NCBI GenBank assembly: GCA_021651055.1
Contig: JAJHOH010000001.1
Span: 4,096,001-4,160,000, forward strand
Source: Candidatus Manganitrophus morganii
GTDB taxonomy: Bacteria; Nitrospirota; Nitrospiria; SBBL01; Manganitrophaceae
DNA: 64,000 bases
Reading direction: 5' to 3'
The notes below the pieces were generated by a model. The model saw nothing but the letters and a program-made list of their open reading frames with translations, searched no databases and was not told the DNA's origin. Positions 34,966 to 43,365 of the stretch are shown piece by piece. The position numbers and the translations under genes are program-made. Positions within the stretch are counted from its first letter, which is position 1, and each line of letters opens with the position of its first letter.

Positions 34966-36957
34966 TTATTCTAACCGCTTTACGTAAAGTTGGGAAACAT
35001 TTGTATTATTCTGGCCGCATCCATTATTGACAAGGCAAGAGCCTTTTTCTATCCAGGCAACGTAGGGGGTTCCCCCAGAAAATCCAATCGCAGAGGTAAT
35101 CGTCTGGAACCCTCCCCCACCGGTCATGTTTAACGCGCCACCCCCTTCTGTAACCCACTGTGTGCCGTCCCATTTTTTAACGAAGAGGTGCGGTCCCTGA
35201 TTTGCCGTGGCATTGCTGTTATCGACGAGGGTGATGAAGGGAACCTGTGAACCGGTTGCAGCAGATCCAAATGCGGCGTTTGATGAAGTCGAAACGACGG
35301 TGGAAATGGTTCCGACCGAGACGAAGGTATTTCCCTGCTCTTTCCGAGCATAAACACTCGCATTCTCATGCCATACAACGTGCAGGACTTGGTTTATAAA
35401 GCCGAGCGAAACATCATTGGGGCGAGAAGGAAGACCGGGATCGCCCGCCTTTAAGGAGGTAGGGTTCGCGGGTGTCCACGTAGAACCGGTTGAATCCCAG
35501 GCTTTCACATAGAGCTGGCAGTCGTTTAAATTCGGGATGCATTCCGTCCAGGAAGCCTTAATCGCTGACCCGTTGATTGCGATTGCCGGATTAGATCCGT
35601 TTTTTGCTGCATCGACATTCAGGCTGCCCCCATCTTGGACCCAATTCGATCCATTGAAATGGCTGACATAAATCTGATTGATGCCCGATCCATCCGGCTC
35701 GACCCAAATAACGTAGGGCGTGCCGCTTCCATCAAATGCAATGGCGCTGTCGGCGGCGGATTTGGTTCCATCCACATTGATCTCCCCGCCAACGAGATCC
35801 CAGGTGTTGCCTCCCGCATTCCACTTTTTAACGTAAACTTTGCAATTCGCTCCTCCGCTGTCACACTCGGTATATGTAATGTAAGCAACGGGAGTGGCAG
35901 CGCCGTTAGAGGCGATCTTAGGTTGAAGGGCGTGATTTCCAACCGTATTGATTTTGGTTTCGGTGGACCATGTTTCGGAGATGGTATCAAACGTTTTAAC
36001 GTAGACATCTGCCGGCGTATTTCCTTCCCACCAAGCTAAGTAAGGGGTACTTCCAACAATTGCAATAGACGGATCGCGCGCATCTTTACTTGAGTTTTTA
36101 TTTAAGCTGGTTCCTAACGAAACAAAAACTCCGAATGTCGTTGCCGATTCCTGGACCGTGTTGCCGTCGAGCAGATTGACTTGGTCCTTCGCCCGGACGA
36201 CGAAATAGTACTGGGTGTTGCTGTTTAATCCGGTGACTCCCAATGTGAGTCGGTCGTCCTCTGTTTGTGTGAGTTGCCCGGCCGCTATTTCACTGATGAC
36301 CACATTTCCCCCTGTTGCCGGGAAGGGATCGACTGTGCAATCTGTTGAAACAGTCGACCGGCAAACGACGTACAGAAGCTGACTTGAAAGCGTGGTGTTG
36401 TCACTGGCCTTTACCCACTCGAGTGAAATTGAGTTTGAACTGGTGGCTTGAGCGATGAGTTGAGGATCATTTCCTGGAAAAGAAGGAGGGGAATTATCGA
36501 TTGCGGCGCCGGTTGTGAATGACCAGGAAAAGGTTTCATCCATCGGGTTTCCGGCCTGGTCTGTCAGCGAAGTTGTAATATTCACTACGTAGGATGTATC
36601 GATTCCCATGAGGCCGGACGGTGTGAAGGAGGCCGTTTTCGTCTCATCGGTGTAGACGACTTCTCCCGAAACGGTTGCTCCGCTCGAGGCGTTTATTACG
36701 AAAAACGTATTCTTGGAAACGGTGTCCGGATCGAGTGATTCGCTGAAAGTGGCGCTGATGATGATATTCAGGGGGACCTGATTGGTTCCATTCGCCGGTG
36801 AGGTCGAAGAAACAATCGGCGGAGTGGTATCGTCGCTCGGCGCTTCACCCGTGTTTGACCGGCCGCCGTTGCTGCCTCCGCAACCGTTTAAAATGAAAGC
36901 CAAAGAAACAATGAGGGAGAAAATAACCAATAGCTGTCGATAATTAAACTTCCTCAC
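34966..36957 (-). CDS. Lipoprotein with Ig-like, FN3-like and propeller-like repeats
   Basis: A 663-residue lipoprotein. GTG 36957 is chosen as start because GGAG lies five bases upstream and the signal peptide follows at once, with lipobox 'LNGC'. After a short Gly/Ser linker there is an SbsA-type bacterial Ig-like domain ('TPPIVSSTSPANGTNQVPLN...FTPSGLMGIDTSYVVNI...FSWSFTTG'), then a fibronectin-III-like domain ('SISLEWVKASDNTTLSSQLLY...NTQYYFVVRAKDQ'). The remainder is repeats of 'TPYLAWWEG', 'TPVAYITYTE', 'TPYVIWVEPDG' and 'TPYVAWIEKG' with 'LYVKAWD/LYVKRLE', matching the lipoprotein at 19110-20435. It has its own promoter region, downstream of the array terminator. Function unknown. Confidence 0.8.
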   Translation of the reverse strand: MRKFNYRQLLVIFSLIVSLAFILNGCGGSNGGRSNTGEAPSDDTTPPIVSSTSPANGTNQVPLNIIISATFSESLDPDTVSKNTFFVINASSGATVSGEVVYTDETKTASFTPSGLMGIDTSYVVNITTSLTDQAGNPMDETFSWSFTTGAAIDNSPPSFPGNDPQLIAQATSSNSISLEWVKASDNTTLSSQLLYVVCRSTVSTDCTVDPFPATGGNVVISEIAAGQLTQTEDDRLTLGVTGLNSNTQYYFVVRAKDQVNLLDGNTVQESATTFGVFVSLGTSLNKNSSKDARDPSIAIVGSTPYLAWWEGNTPADVYVKTFDTISETWSTETKINTVGNHALQPKIASNGAATPVAYITYTECDSGGANCKVYVKKWNAGGNTWDLVGGEINVDGTKSAADSAIAFDGSGTPYVIWVEPDGSGINQIYVSHFNGSNWVQDGGSLNVDAAKNGSNPAIAINGSAIKASWTECIPNLNDCQLYVKAWDSTGSTWTPANPTSLKAGDPGLPSRPNDVSLGFINQVLHVVWHENASVYARKEQGNTFVSVGTISTVVSTSSNAAFGSAATGSQVPFITLVDNSNATANQGPHLFVKKWDGTQWVTEGGGALNMTGGGGFQTITSAIGFSGGTPYVAWIEKGSCLVNNGCGQNNTNVSQLYVKRLE

Positions 36958-36978
36958 GTCAACTCCGATCAGGGATAG

Positions 36979-36998
36979 CCTATAATTGTCTTTATAGG
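36979..36998. promoter_or_regulatory. 20-base palindrome in the lipoprotein promoter region
   Basis: CCTATAA-N6-TTATAGG is a perfect 7-base inverted repeat, 22 bases before the GTG start. A TTGACA lies upstream (complement of 37018-37023); the best-spaced -10 (TAACCT) is weak. It could be an operator or a leader hairpin. Confidence 0.4.
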
Positions 36999-37120
36999 TT
37001 ACCACGAGCGGGCGTATTGTCAATAAAGTCTATAGATTCTGTGTAAAAATTTAGAAAACGGAGAGGGACAAAAAATAGAACCATGTTATCTCTTGTAGTA
37101 TCAAAGTCAAAAATAAAGGC

Positions 37121-37157
37121 AAAAAAAAGAGGAGAGGTCGTTTGACCTCTCCTCTTT
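37121..37157 (-). terminator. Rho-independent terminator closing the secreted-family array
   Basis: On the minus strand AAAGAGGAGAGGTC and its complement enclose a four-base loop and run into eight T (complement of 37121-37128). It lies about 25 bases after the last array gene. Confidence 0.92.
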
Positions 37158-37180
37158 GGCGAAGATGATTCTATATGTTG

Positions 37181-38203
37181 TTACGGAACGGCATCGAAGT
37201 CCATCGTTTCGCCCACGGGGGCGGCAACGCCGATGCTCCTTTCGGTTTGCGTCCTTCCGCTTGGATACTGAGCGGAAACCGCATCGGCGGTAGCGTGGTA
37301 GACGAAGCTTCCGGCAATGTTCTGCGTGAACGATCCGGCCCCCGTTCCGGACTGATCCGGATCGGAGATATTCTGCGTCCAGTTCACGGTTAGACTGGCG
37401 GGATTTGATGCCGGGTTATTCGAGGAAGGGTTTGCCGGTGTGGTCGCCCAGTCGGCGGTGATCTCGACAAGCTGGTCTCCGGTTCCGGGCGCCGCTTGGG
37501 TCCCGATATTGGCTGTTTTGACCGCAGTGACCTGCCGCATGCTCTGGGAGCCGGTTATTTCAGAAGTCGTTCCTCCCAGACGTTTGAAGTTGAAGTCGTT
37601 TGTGACATTGAACCCGGTATGGGCCGCGATGACTTGCGCTGGCGTTCCTCCCCCATCCGAACAATCGGTCGGCGCGCCGGCGGGCCCGGGGCAGAAATCG
37701 GCGACAAATTGGCTGTTCATGTCCAACCCTGCCACAGGCGTTACAAGGGTGTTTGCATCTGTGGTAAGTGTGGTTTGACCTTGCGTGCTTGGATTAAATC
37801 GAAGGTCGCCGCAGTTTAAGCCAGCCAATGAGGCATTGGTGATCACTCCGCAGGCAGTTACAGGAATTGGCGTTCCACTGGCATCTTGCCCGGAAATAAT
37901 CCCGAACATGTTATCGGTTACCGCTCCCGGACCGAGGCTTGGGAAGACTGTCTGAAGGTTGTCCGGATCCAGCAAGGCAAGCGCACTTGAATCCACTACT
38001 AAGGCACCGCCGCAAACTCCGGCCGTGCGTGTTCCGCCCCTACAGGGGTTAAATCCCGGGTTGTTATTGGTCCCATCGGAACGAAGGTCGGTGAGTTGGG
38101 TATTTATATTGAAGTCAACTGCCTGAGCTTCTGTTCCGGCCACGGTCAGCATTCCCGCCAGCAGGAGGGGCAGCACCGCTGAAACCTTTTTAATGATAGT
38201 CAT
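37181..38203 (-). CDS. Secreted protein of the six-gene array (copy A)
   Basis: A 340-residue protein of unknown function; last gene of the array. Signal peptide about 1-28 (cleavage after TEAQA). Family marks: 'NNPGFNPCRGG', 'LGPGAVTDNMFGII', 'LNCGDLRFNPSTQGQT', 'SMRQVTAV', 'ADWATTPA', 'NWTQNISDPDQSG', 'NIAGSFVYHA' and 'AQYPSGRTQTE'. The end is 'GETMDFDAVP'. Cysteines fall in and around the N-terminal half, suggesting disulfides after export. There is no lipobox, membrane anchor, known enzyme motif or sorting signal. It follows copy B by 24 bases and is closed by the terminator at 37121. It might be an extracellular or periplasmic beta-rich protein; nothing in the sequence shows its partner. 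Confidence 0.85.
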   Translation of the reverse strand: MTIIKKVSAVLPLLLAGMLTVAGTEAQAVDFNINTQLTDLRSDGTNNNPGFNPCRGGTRTAGVCGGALVVDSSALALLDPDNLQTVFPSLGPGAVTDNMFGIISGQDASGTPIPVTACGVITNASLAGLNCGDLRFNPSTQGQTTLTTDANTLVTPVAGLDMNSQFVADFCPGPAGAPTDCSDGGGTPAQVIAAHTGFNVTNDFNFKRLGGTTSEITGSQSMRQVTAVKTANIGTQAAPGTGDQLVEITADWATTPANPSSNNPASNPASLTVNWTQNISDPDQSGTGAGSFTQNIAGSFVYHATADAVSAQYPSGRTQTERSIGVAAPVGETMDFDAVP

Positions 38204-38227
38204 GTTCTTACCTCCTTATTTCTTAAA

Positions 38228-39235
38228 TTATGGAATGGCTTCATCCGGTGATCCGCCGCCACCTGCACGGATCGTGAAGCTCTCCCCATTTGGATACGCC
38301 GTCGCAGTGAAGGAGCCTCCGTTGTATAAAAAGCTGCCCGAAAGTGTTTGATCGAAGGTGCCCCCTCCAATCATTTCGCTTTGGACGATTCTGCTTTCCC
38401 AGTTGACCGTCGGGGCGGTTCCCATCACACCTGCTGCAGAGTTGGTTGTCGCCCAATCGGTCGCCAGGCTGACGACCACCGTGGTGGTTGTGCCAAGCGC
38501 GGTCGTTTCGATCATGGAGGCTTGTCCGCAGACAGCGGGGTTCGCGGCGCTTCCCGCGGCGCAGGTTTTGGCTGCAGGCGCTGCAATGATTGTCGGCATG
38601 TTGGCGGTATTGACCGGAAGGTTCACCGTGGAGCCGGTTGGATTCCAAACAAAGGCGTCTTCTACCTGAGAGCGATGCAGCGAAGCATTGTTGGCGCAGG
38701 CGCCCATTGTCGATCCCGCCCCGCAAGAAGTCATGTCAATCGGGGTGTTGACGGCCATGGCGCCGGTAAGATTCGTCCCTGAGGTTGGGATCGTCTGATC
38801 CTGCGTTGAAGGATCAAATTTTCCATCGCCGCAGTTTAGCGATCCGACGCCGCCGGCAAGGACACCTGCCCCCTGGGCTCCGCAGGTAAGCGGACTTGCA
38901 GGGCGCTCAACAATTCCGAACATGTTGTCTGTAATGGCGCCGGGTCCGGTCTTTTCGAAGAGGCCGGCTGTGTTTGTTCCGCTATCCCCGAGGTTCAACG
39001 CATCCAATAAGGGTTCCGAACCGCCCGGAGCGCCGGAGCATTCTGTGGTTAGCTGAGTGGTCCCACCGGCGCAGGGATTGAAGCCGGGTGCGCCATCGCT
39101 TCCACTGGAGCGCAGGTCGAGCGATTGTGTGTTGCTGAAAAAGTCCAGCGCTTGGGCGTAAGCGCCCTGGACCGAAAATGCCAGGATGCCGATGCCCAGG
39201 AAAAACAGGGTAATCTTTTTTATAGAGCGGTTCAT
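38228..39235 (-). CDS. Secreted protein of the six-gene array (copy B)
   Basis: A 335-residue member starting at ATG 39235, behind AGGAGGAAAC; a start 27 bases earlier lacks support. Signal peptide to about residue 30 ('GAYAQA'). Marks: 'LDFFSNTQSLDLRSSG', 'PGFNPCAGG', 'TGPGAITDNMFGIV', 'LNCGDGKFDPSTQDQT', 'LATDWATTNSA', 'TLSGSFLYNGG' and 'AYPNGESFTI'. The 'WxQxIxDPD' strand is changed to 'NWESRIVQSEMIG', so this copy has diverged there. It ends 'GGGGSPDEAIP', similar to copy A's acidic-Ala-Val-Pro end. An AT-rich gap of about 145 bases precedes it, where a separate promoter is possible but not clear. Function unknown. Confidence 0.85.
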   Translation of the reverse strand: MNRSIKKITLFFLGIGILAFSVQGAYAQALDFFSNTQSLDLRSSGSDGAPGFNPCAGGTTQLTTECSGAPGGSEPLLDALNLGDSGTNTAGLFEKTGPGAITDNMFGIVERPASPLTCGAQGAGVLAGGVGSLNCGDGKFDPSTQDQTIPTSGTNLTGAMAVNTPIDMTSCGAGSTMGACANNASLHRSQVEDAFVWNPTGSTVNLPVNTANMPTIIAAPAAKTCAAGSAANPAVCGQASMIETTALGTTTTVVVSLATDWATTNSAAGVMGTAPTVNWESRIVQSEMIGGGTFDQTLSGSFLYNGGSFTATAYPNGESFTIRAGGGGSPDEAIP

Positions 39236-39380
39236 TGTTTCCTCCTGATTAAAAAATACCATTTAATCTGCCTCTAAGCTTAGCCGCTTTTTATATCCCT
39301 GTAAAGTATAAAAGTAAGAAATGACATAAAAAAGTTCAGTAAAAAATCAATTGGTAAATATTCTATTTCTGTATGCTCTA

Positions 39381-40682
39381 TCACGGGCTTGTTGCTCCGT
39401 TGATGATGCCAAAAGATGCCTGTGGTCCGAGCGGATAGCTGGTCGGAGTGGTGCTGACGGCATCCCCATCACGGACGAAGTAACCTTCCGAAACGTCCAG
39501 GAATCCGTATCCGGAGGCCACCCCCCGGCAGCTGTTCGGACCGGCATTCGGATCATACGCGCCGATGATTTTACAGGGGGAGTCCTCGTAGCTCGAATAC
39601 CAATGGACACAAATCTTCCCTCCTGTCGTTTGGGCGACACCATGGATCGGATTACCGCAAGTGGCTGCGCCCGAGGCCGCTCCGGCAGGATCAATATTTT
39701 TAGTAGACCAGACAAAGGCCCATTCGGCATGAGAGGTGCCGTTCTCTGTTTGGGTTTCCTGGATGAGACTCTGTTTCGCGCAGGTTGTGTCTCCCGTGTC
39801 GGAACGGCAAACAACTCCCCTGCTGAATGAGAACTCATTGTGTAGCCCATTCGGGATTCCTGTAAACGGGCCCGCTGTCCAGTCGCTTCCGGTCGGAAAG
39901 ACATTTGAAGTAAATGCGTGGGGCGCTGCATTAAAGTCGACTAAATCGCATCCCTCCCCTGTATCGTTTGCGCGAGGAGGATCGGTTGCGAGGACACACG
40001 GGGTCCCCGAGCTCGATGTCAGCGTCATTGTTGTAAGGCTTGTCATCGTCTGACCTGTTGAAAGGGTGTTGTTCCCTGATGGGAGTGATAGTCCTTGAGT
40101 AGACGGGTTGTGCCGAAGATAGCCACAGTTTAGGCCTGAACGCACGCCGGGATCGATCGATGGGTCAAACGTTCCGTCCGCGGCGGTATTGCCGCATTTG
40201 GCAGGATCACGGCTTCCCATGCCGAAGGCAGGTGTCCCGGCCGTGACCTCCGCAGCGGTTCGGGTCGGGTCCGAAACCACATTGAACATATTGTCGGTGA
40301 CGGCGCCGGGGCCGGTCATCGCGAAAAGCGGGCTTACCTTCACTTCCAGTTTCGAATCATTTGTCGGATTGCTTGGCGTCCCCACGCAGATCGATATGCA
40401 AACCTGGGGACCGACCAACCCAACTTGCGTCACGTTGAGAGCGCCATCGACGAGCGTCTGGCGAAGCAGTCCATTCCCATTGCAAGTCGTTCCACCGATC
40501 GTAGACCCGTTACACGGATTAAACCCGGGACAATTCGCACAATCATTTGCATCCCCCGAGCTTTTGAAACGGCTGTTGGCGGTTGACGTGGAGCTGAAGA
40601 AGTCATTCGATTGAGCATAGGAGATCTGTTCTGTCAGGAGGATTGTACAGAAAATACCGAGTATTAAATATAAGAGCTTCAT
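39381..40682 (-). CDS. Secreted protein of the six-gene array (copy C)
   Basis: A 433-residue member. Start at ATG 40682 with AGGAAAACAG upstream; the open frame extends further but without a signal peptide. Signal peptide about 1-24 ('ISYAQ'). Marks: 'NDFFSSTSTANSRFKSSG', 'NCPGFNPCNG', 'TGPGAVTDNMFNVV', 'LNCGYLRHNPSTQGLSLP' and 'SLIQETQTENGTSHAEWAFVW'. The C-terminal strand reads 'WSTKNIDPAGAAS' in place of 'WxQxIxDPD', and 'TSYPLGPQASFG' replaces the SQT motif. It has more cysteines than copies A and B, including 'CVLATDP' and 'GCDLV' inserts absent from the shorter members. It begins eight bases upstream of the next gene's stop-side boundary, so it is cotranscribed with copy D. Confidence 0.83.
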   Translation of the reverse strand: MKLLYLILGIFCTILLTEQISYAQSNDFFSSTSTANSRFKSSGDANDCANCPGFNPCNGSTIGGTTCNGNGLLRQTLVDGALNVTQVGLVGPQVCISICVGTPSNPTNDSKLEVKVSPLFAMTGPGAVTDNMFNVVSDPTRTAAEVTAGTPAFGMGSRDPAKCGNTAADGTFDPSIDPGVRSGLNCGYLRHNPSTQGLSLPSGNNTLSTGQTMTSLTTMTLTSSSGTPCVLATDPPRANDTGEGCDLVDFNAAPHAFTSNVFPTGSDWTAGPFTGIPNGLHNEFSFSRGVVCRSDTGDTTCAKQSLIQETQTENGTSHAEWAFVWSTKNIDPAGAASGAATCGNPIHGVAQTTGGKICVHWYSSYEDSPCKIIGAYDPNAGPNSCRGVASGYGFLDVSEGYFVRDGDAVSTTPTSYPLGPQASFGIINGATSP

Positions 40683-40690
40683 CTGTTTTC

Positions 40691-42079
40691 CTAGTTCGGG
40701 TCGGTCCCGATTAAGAAGTCGGGATCTCCCCGCGTTTGGCTTTCCCCGGTCGGCGCATTGACCGCCGGGAAGGTTTGGTTGCAGGTGGTCCAAACGTCTC
40801 GGTTGCACATCTCAAAAGAGCCGGCCATTGTTGCGCTGAATGCCGCTGGCTGGTTAGGATCGATCGCTCCGGCCACATCCGGATCGGTGATATGCTGCGC
40901 CCAATTGACCGTGATCATCGGCGGGATAGGATCACCCCCGCCACGAAAGGCGGCAGGCGTGTGAGAGTTCGTGAGAGAAAGCGTGTTTCCGGTGGCGGGA
41001 TTAATGTTCGAGGCATGGCAGTCATTGTTTCCCCCTACCCCGCTTGAGGAGCCGATACAATCCGCATTCGTAACGTGGAAATAGGCCCCTATCTCAGTAT
41101 GTTGATCCGGAAAACCGGTTTCGAGCTGGGTTTCCATAATGATTCCCATGACGCTGCAGGTAAGATCTGTTGTCGTTTGCACCGTGGCCAACCGGGGATC
41201 TTTTCCGCAATTAAATGTTCCGGCAGAGGGTGCACGTCTGAAAGTAAAATCGCTTGAAAAGCCGGTCCCAATACCGGCAAAAAACAGCGGGCCCTGGCAG
41301 GGAGTCTTGAGATTGGGGTCATTCGGCACGGCTACGCCGGACTCCGAGACGGTGGGCGCCGTGTACCCGCAAAAACTGGTCCGATCGGGTGTTGCGATAA
41401 TAGGCGATCCGGAAGGACTTCCGAATAGGTCGTAGTCCGCAACACCATCGGCATCTAGGTCCTTGTCTTCGGAAACGACCTCCAGTGAGAAGAATCGCCG
41501 CAAAGGAAAATTAACCGAGTGGAAATTATTCGAGCCGATGGGGATCTGCATCTCCTGTCGCACCGGGTTATAGCGGAGGTTCCCGCAATTTTGGCCTGTC
41601 ACGACCCCGGTGTCGAACGCAGGATCTCCGCAAAGCGTCGGATCATCGTCTGCGTTATCACAAATGTTGTCTGGACCACAGGTTTTGGAGACCGCGCCGA
41701 ACATATTATCGGTGACGGCTCCGTAACTGGTTGCATGGAAGAAGCCGCCTTGTCTGTTGTTATCATCGTTCGTGGCACCGCCGACGTTTCTGGCCGAGAG
41801 GAGTGGAATCGTGCCCGATGCGGGGTTTGTCTCTCCATCACATCTTGCACCGCTTTGAATGCCGGTCGGGCTTAAACAGGGATCAAAACCTGGATTGTTC
41901 CTGGCGAAATTAGTCGGACTGGATGCACTCCCGGCACGCCGCTGGGCTATGCTGCTTGAGTTAATATTAAAGTCAGTTGCACCTGACTGTTGTGCCCCAA
42001 CCTCCCCTACGATCGAAAACAGGAGGAAGAGCGCCATTAAAGTGTTAAAGAGAAATTTATTCGTTTTAAGATAACTCAT
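40691..42079 (-). CDS. Secreted protein of the six-gene array (copy D)
   Basis: A 462-residue member whose ATG (42079) overlaps the stop of copy E as ATGA. Signal peptide about 1-30 ('VGEVGAQ'). Marks: 'TDFNINSSSIAQRRAGS', 'NNPGFDPCLSP', 'SYGAVTDNMFGAVS' (GPG changed to SYG), 'QNCGNLRYNPVRQEMQIP', 'IGTGFSSDFTFRR', 'IIMETQLETG', 'NWAQHITDPDVAG', 'MAGSFEMC' and 'APTGESQTRGD'. A region 'EDKDLDADGVADYDLFG' (about 210-226) resembles a calcium-binding DxDxDG loop (thrombospondin-3/dockerin type), the only ligand-binding hint in the array. Function unknown. Confidence 0.85.
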   Translation of the reverse strand: MSYLKTNKFLFNTLMALFLLFSIVGEVGAQQSGATDFNINSSSIAQRRAGSASSPTNFARNNPGFDPCLSPTGIQSGARCDGETNPASGTIPLLSARNVGGATNDDNNRQGGFFHATSYGAVTDNMFGAVSKTCGPDNICDNADDDPTLCGDPAFDTGVVTGQNCGNLRYNPVRQEMQIPIGSNNFHSVNFPLRRFFSLEVVSEDKDLDADGVADYDLFGSPSGSPIIATPDRTSFCGYTAPTVSESGVAVPNDPNLKTPCQGPLFFAGIGTGFSSDFTFRRAPSAGTFNCGKDPRLATVQTTTDLTCSVMGIIMETQLETGFPDQHTEIGAYFHVTNADCIGSSSGVGGNNDCHASNINPATGNTLSLTNSHTPAAFRGGGDPIPPMITVNWAQHITDPDVAGAIDPNQPAAFSATMAGSFEMCNRDVWTTCNQTFPAVNAPTGESQTRGDPDFLIGTDPN

Positions 42080-43365
42080 GGACAAGTGCCTTCTGTATTT
42101 CCAGTCGACGGATCATAAGACAAGCAGCTTTTGAAATCGCCGATCGTCTGGCTGGTTCCGGTCGGATAAATTGCATCGGGGAGGACGACAGAGAAACAGG
42201 GATCCCCCGAGTTGTTGTGGGCGCCATGGCAATAGGTGAATGCACCATTCATTTCATCATCATAACCGGAAAGACCGGAAAAGTTCGGGTCTTTGATCGT
42301 TTGTTGCCAGGCAATTCTCGGATTTATACCGGTCGCTTGCGTGGCAGCATTTCCAGGTGTGGTATAAGTGTCATCATTATTTTTAGCAGACCAGCCGAGG
42401 ACATTAATGTGAACGACTTGATCACCCGGTCCGGGATTGGCCCGTGTTCCAATCCCGAGGTCGGAATCAAGCGCAGTGACCTGCTCAACGCTTTGGGCGG
42501 CGTGGGTACAGGGGGAAGTATGCTGAACCATCCCGGTTCGATTTTGATTACAGGTTGCTAGCGTATTTTGGTCCATCCACTTGAAACTGACATCGAATTT
42601 GAATCCAGCATGTTCGATAGCTCCTGGGAAGAAATCGTCATTTCTGGCAAATTGCTCGGAAAAGCCATGGAAGCCGTCGGCGGAAGTCATCCCGGCTGTA
42701 TTGCTTCCATTTCCGGTGGGATTCGTGCAATCTTCGGCTGGATTAGGATCTCCGGTTCCTGTCGGAGAGGAGGCATTAAATATTCCGACACAAGGGGCGT
42801 TATCATCCTGACTTTTAGGATTGTATTTCTCAATACCCAAGTTAAGGTTCCCCACTCCCGCACAAAGTTCGCTGGAAGGGTCCGCTGAAGAGATCTCTTT
42901 GCAAATACTTCCATTCACCCCTTGTATACGACCATGCATATTGCCTGTGGCTTCCCCCGGTCCCAAGTGTATGAAGAGTTCGAGCGCGCCATCGGCGGGA
43001 GCAGGACAATTTGTTTGGAGGTCGGGACAGTTTATGGGTGTGTTCAAGCCGGAGCTGATGTTCCGTGTTGGGTCGTACCCACGACAACTAAAAATATTGA
43101 TGGTACAAGCCGGCTGACTTGAGTTAAATCGTTCGCATTGAGCTTCAGAGGCGGAGCTACAAGCAGGGAACCGTTGGTCCTGGGTTTTAGTGAAGATGAC
43201 GAATTCCTGCGCATTTGCAGATTGTTCAGAAGCTAAAAATACCAATAGTGTGAATCCGAGAAGGATAAGGGCCCCCAAAAGAGCATCGGCACAGGAGGAG
43301 TATCCACTCTTTTTTCGTTTTGAGGAGTGAAATAGAGAAGATGTGAGTTTATCAACGGCGCTCAT
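42076..43365 (-). CDS. Secreted protein of the six-gene array (copy E)
   Basis: A 429-residue member of the second subfamily. The N-terminus is long and basic before the hydrophobic stretch (about 27-50, 'LLGFTLLVFLASEQSANAQ'), so signal cleavage is near 52. Marks: 'QEFVIFTKTQDQRF', 'CRGYDPTRN', 'LGPGEATGNMHGRIQ', 'VGNLNLGIEKYNPKSQ', 'FKWMDQNTLATC', 'SVEQVTALDSDLGIGTRANPGPGDQVVHINVLGWSA', 'AWQQTIKDPNFSG', 'MNGAFTYCHG' and 'YPTGTSQTIGD'. It starts one base after the stop of copy F and overlaps copy D. The cysteine content is the highest of the array. Function unknown. Confidence 0.85.
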   Translation of the reverse strand: MSAVDKLTSSLFHSSKRKKSGYSSCADALLGALILLGFTLLVFLASEQSANAQEFVIFTKTQDQRFPACSSASEAQCERFNSSQPACTINIFSCRGYDPTRNISSGLNTPINCPDLQTNCPAPADGALELFIHLGPGEATGNMHGRIQGVNGSICKEISSADPSSELCAGVGNLNLGIEKYNPKSQDDNAPCVGIFNASSPTGTGDPNPAEDCTNPTGNGSNTAGMTSADGFHGFSEQFARNDDFFPGAIEHAGFKFDVSFKWMDQNTLATCNQNRTGMVQHTSPCTHAAQSVEQVTALDSDLGIGTRANPGPGDQVVHINVLGWSAKNNDDTYTTPGNAATQATGINPRIAWQQTIKDPNFSGLSGYDDEMNGAFTYCHGAHNNSGDPCFSVVLPDAIYPTGTSQTIGDFKSCLSYDPSTGNTEGTCP

